From contig QBZG01000013.1 of the NCBI GenBank assembly GCA_003282435.1, positions 1-35,362 of the forward strand: a stretch of DNA of 35,362 nucleotides, given 5' to 3'. Position numbers and translations under genes: made by a program. The DNA is from SAR116 cluster bacterium AG-335-B03. GTDB taxonomy: Bacteria; Pseudomonadota; Alphaproteobacteria; Puniceispirillales; Marisalimonadaceae. The notes beneath the pieces are model-generated. The model was not told the origin of the DNA, did no database searches, and saw nothing but the letters and a program-made list of their open reading frames with translations. This document shows, one piece after another, positions 33,343 through 35,362 of this stretch (positions are counted from its first letter, which is position 1; every line of letters begins with the position of its first letter).

Positions 33343-33934
33343 ATTAATCCTTTGAATAATAAGCCACACCTCACTTGTTATAATTATAGAATCTCAGGAT
33401 GTTTCATAAAAGTCAAAGCAATTGTGACGGAGATGTGACCGGTTTTAATTATTTTTTATCTCTTTTTTAGTAAATTCAATAACTTAAAAAAAAATTAAAA
33501 AAAATTCTAAATAGGGCCTTTTCTGGCGATTCATAGTCTGATATAATTTAATGTGGGGACTCCTGGCTGACATACGAGCCCAATCAGTATAGAACAACTT
33601 CAATTAACATCGCGGAAGTTGAATCCCACACAAAAAAATCGATACCTAATTTTTAAATTATATTAATTATATTAAACAAAAACAGTAATTTAAACATATT
33701 TAATGGCGGAGGGAGGTCTGCCTGACATATTTGTATAAATTATTGTAAATGCTTATGTTTTATGTGTAAACTTGTTTTACAGTACCGTTTATAGAGATTT
33801 ATAATAATATGTTGTTTCGCTATGTTTCTTTCTATATCATATAATCTAATCTTTTATGGCTACCCAGATGTGGACCTAATTATATATGTTAGTAGAAACT
33901 AAAGCAAAGAACATTAAACCTTTTAATTCAACCA
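33343..33934. other. Non-coding stretch right of the islands
   Basis: 592 bp with no convincing protein gene. It contains a candidate structured RNA (33552-33630) and a related short sequence at 33699-33730. The GC-richer words around 33513-33630 and 33705-33725 stand out from the AT-rich background. Confidence 0.6.
33552..33630 (+). ncRNA. Candidate small structured RNA (three-stem fold)
   Basis: A closing stem TGTGGGG (33552-33558) with TCCCACA (33624-33630, one G-U), an inner hairpin GGCT/AGCC (33565-33568 with 33577-33580) and a 7-bp hairpin CAACTTC/GAAGTTG (33595-33601 with 33615-33621) together form a compact three-way junction of about 79 nt. A perfect TATAAT at 33542-33547 would start transcription at the base of the closing stem. 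No T-tract follows immediately. I do not recognise the family, and no homology was tested. Confidence 0.35.
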
Positions 33935-35362
33935 ATGATATTAAAACTTACTAATACTCTAAAAAATTATAGATATTTAAATTTTTCGTTGGTTTTAATT
34001 GGTGGATTAATTTTTGGTTATATCTATAGAAATAATCAATTAAATCTTCTGACGACAGAATATATTTCTTGGTTTGGTTGGTCTGAATATCTATTTCATT
34101 TAGTAATAGGCATTTTATTTTCGCTGTTTTTATTTCAAATTGTAAAAAAATTATATTCACCTAAATGGCCAAAAAAATATGAACCTTTTGTTAAATTAAT
34201 TCCTTGTTTATGTTTAATTGTTTTTCCTATTTTCTTTGCTGACTATGGAATTCAATATTCTTTACAAATAATTATTTTTTTTTTAATAATATTATCAATT
34301 TTAACCTGCCTATCTAATTTTAAGACTTACAGTAATGCATCACAAGCTATATTTATTGCTGCATTTCAGGTTTCATTATTTTCTATAATTTATTGGCAAC
34401 CTAATCTATCAATGCCATGGGTTGGTTACACTGATATATTTATGGCAAGACAAATTGGATCAAGTGGTATATATAATCAATTAGCATCGGCTAATTTAAA
34501 TCAATATTCAGGTTCGTTACCGTTAATATACGCTACTACACATCATCATGTAATAGCTTACGTAATTGGTTTGTTAGGTGTTTCGCCTCAAACGGGGTTA
34601 TTTGATTTCTTAATAAATAATTTTTTTGCAATGGTGCTTTTTGCAATATCTTCATTTTGTTTATATCTCTATTTAATAAAATTTTTAAAATTAAAATCTT
34701 CAATTGCTATTATTGGATGTATTTTTTTTATTGCTAACTTTTATATTTATGGAATAATCAATTCTTCTGAAAAAACACATGCGTTAAATTATGTATTTTT
34801 TCCACTAGTTTTATATCTCTTTGAAAAAGGTATAATTAAAAATTCACTGCCACTTATATTTTTATCTGGATTAATAAATCATTTTCCTAATGCATTTTTA
34901 TATACTTATCCAGAAAATTTTATAGTTTTTGATATTATAATTGGCTCTATTTTAGTCTTACGATGTATACTAGGGTATTTTTCTTTTTCACGTTTTTTTG
35001 TCATTGGCATTATGTATTCTCTAGGTGTGTTATCATTATCTTTTTGGCTTTTGCCATTGATAGATTTTTATATAAACAATCGAGATTCACTCGGTTTATC
35101 TGGTTACAAAGACATTCAACTTCATTTAGGTTTTGGTATTCATTTACCATTAATTTATCCTGTTTATATTGGATTTATATCTATATTAGGTTTCGTATGT
35201 CTTATAAGTTTGAGTTTTAAAGCAATTATTTCAAAACAATGTAATAACTTTTCAATTGACAATAACACTGTTATCTGGATTTTTTTATTTTTGTTTTTAT
35301 TATTTACTTCATTTGGTAATGATTTTATTTTTTCAAAACTTTTATCTATAAAAGGAGTAGCT
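33935..35362 (+). CDS. Large polytopic membrane protein, 3' truncated by window (possible GT-C/YfhO-like)
   Basis: The frame is open from the ATG at 33935 to the last base, 476 codons without a stop; opposite-strand or shifted small frames in this stretch are shadows. The protein has roughly ten or more transmembrane helices (first at about 17-32), Phe/Leu/Ile-rich, with outward loops such as PWVGYTDIFMARQIGSSGIY (about 166-185) and a LPLIYATTHHHVIAYVIG segment. The layout recalls large bacterial membrane proteins of the GT-C glycosyltransferase/YfhO type, which would fit a surface-polysaccharide function; this is inference. Upstream in-frame TAG at 33893 limits the start. The ribosome site is weak. 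Confidence 0.75.
   Translation, partial: MILKLTNTLKNYRYLNFSLVLIGGLIFGYIYRNNQLNLLTTEYISWFGWSEYLFHLVIGILFSLFLFQIVKKLYSPKWPKKYEPFVKLIPCLCLIVFPIFFADYGIQYSLQIIIFFLIILSILTCLSNFKTYSNASQAIFIAAFQVSLFSIIYWQPNLSMPWVGYTDIFMARQIGSSGIYNQLASANLNQYSGSLPLIYATTHHHVIAYVIGLLGVSPQTGLFDFLINNFFAMVLFAISSFCLYLYLIKFLKLKSSIAIIGCIFFIANFYIYGIINSSEKTHALNYVFFPLVLYLFEKGIIKNSLPLIFLSGLINHFPNAFLYTYPENFIVFDIIIGSILVLRCILGYFSFSRFFVIGIMYSLGVLSLSFWLLPLIDFYINNRDSLGLSGYKDIQLHLGFGIHLPLIYPVYIGFISILGFVCLISLSFKAIISKQCNNFSIDNNTVIWIFLFLFLLFTSFGNDFIFSKLLSIKGVA

Noticed and set aside
33551-33592. Short ORF of 13 codons starting MWGLLADIRA
   Set aside because: No ribosome site, very short, and it coincides with the stems of the candidate RNA; no independent support.
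33552-33630. TPP riboswitch or tRNA/tmRNA-like piece
   Set aside because: A GGCTGA word and a GTTGAATCC word recall TPP and T-arm motifs, but the required partner elements and pairings are missing.
33951-35220. Small ORFs at 33951-34160 (-) and 34963-35220 (+)
   Set aside because: They lie within the long open frame from 33935 to the window end and have no family features; they are shadows.
1-35362. CRISPR arrays, insertion sequences, restriction or toxin-antitoxin systems
   Set aside because: No regularly spaced repeats, transposase genes or recognisable defence genes were seen anywhere in the window.

Overview
The window is a stretch of chromosome from a very AT-rich bacterium (roughly 30% GC by eye). 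It is most likely a streamlined marine alphaproteobacterium: the block mlaD, DUF2155, aat, accC, accB, aroQ, DsbA-like, together with a B12-dependent NrdJ, a COG3146 acyltransferase and an alpha-type elongator tRNA-Met, is the sort of content and order seen in that class. The exact lineage cannot be fixed from the sequence. About 29.4 kb is ordinary, tightly packed core genome; the last 6 kb is accessory.

Core part. Positions 2-352 are the tail of clpA. A leftward group follows: COG3146 acyltransferase, RidA, and nrdJ (class II ribonucleotide reductase). A 429-bp AT-rich spacer with DnaA-box and NrdR-box matches separates nrdJ from rightward mlaD and a DUF2155 gene. A long leftward run (rne, M48 protease, DsbA-like, aroQ, accB, accC, aat; 14044 to 6857) combines RNA turnover, envelope quality control and the first step of fatty-acid synthesis. 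It ends overlapping the DUF2155 gene tail to tail. Rightward amiC, mrcA (PBP1A with an unusual insert) and prfB follow, then bcp (-), a large AsmA/DUF3971-type envelope protein (+), tyrS and an alpha/beta hydrolase (-). A rightward sulfur-handling cluster comes next: cysE, a cysteine desulfurase, a 2Fe-2S ferredoxin, mnmA and a glyoxalase-like gene.

Accessory part. An intact tRNA-Met(CAU) at 29482-29558 is followed by two further copies of its 3' 48 bp, at 31353-31400 and 33295-33342. These mark two small tandem islands of about 1.8-1.9 kb. Island A holds a collapsed tyrosine-integrase relic, a small unknown gene and a GFA-family gene. Island B holds two tiny paralogous five-cysteine proteins, a cysteine-rich metallothionein-like peptide, and a pair of genes (unknown 161-aa protein and HmoA/IsdG-like monooxygenase) behind a perfect 19-bp Fur-type palindrome. 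Both islands end in a nearly identical 140-bp module with paired agttatacac repeats. Beyond them is a 592-bp non-coding stretch with a candidate structured RNA, then the 5' part of a large polytopic membrane protein that runs off the window.

The most noteworthy items are the tandem tRNA-anchored mini-islands with an iron-type cargo, the paired five-cysteine microproteins, the DnaA/NrdR-box cluster upstream of nrdJ, the insertion in the PBP1A transpeptidase domain, and the candidate RNA at 33552-33630.
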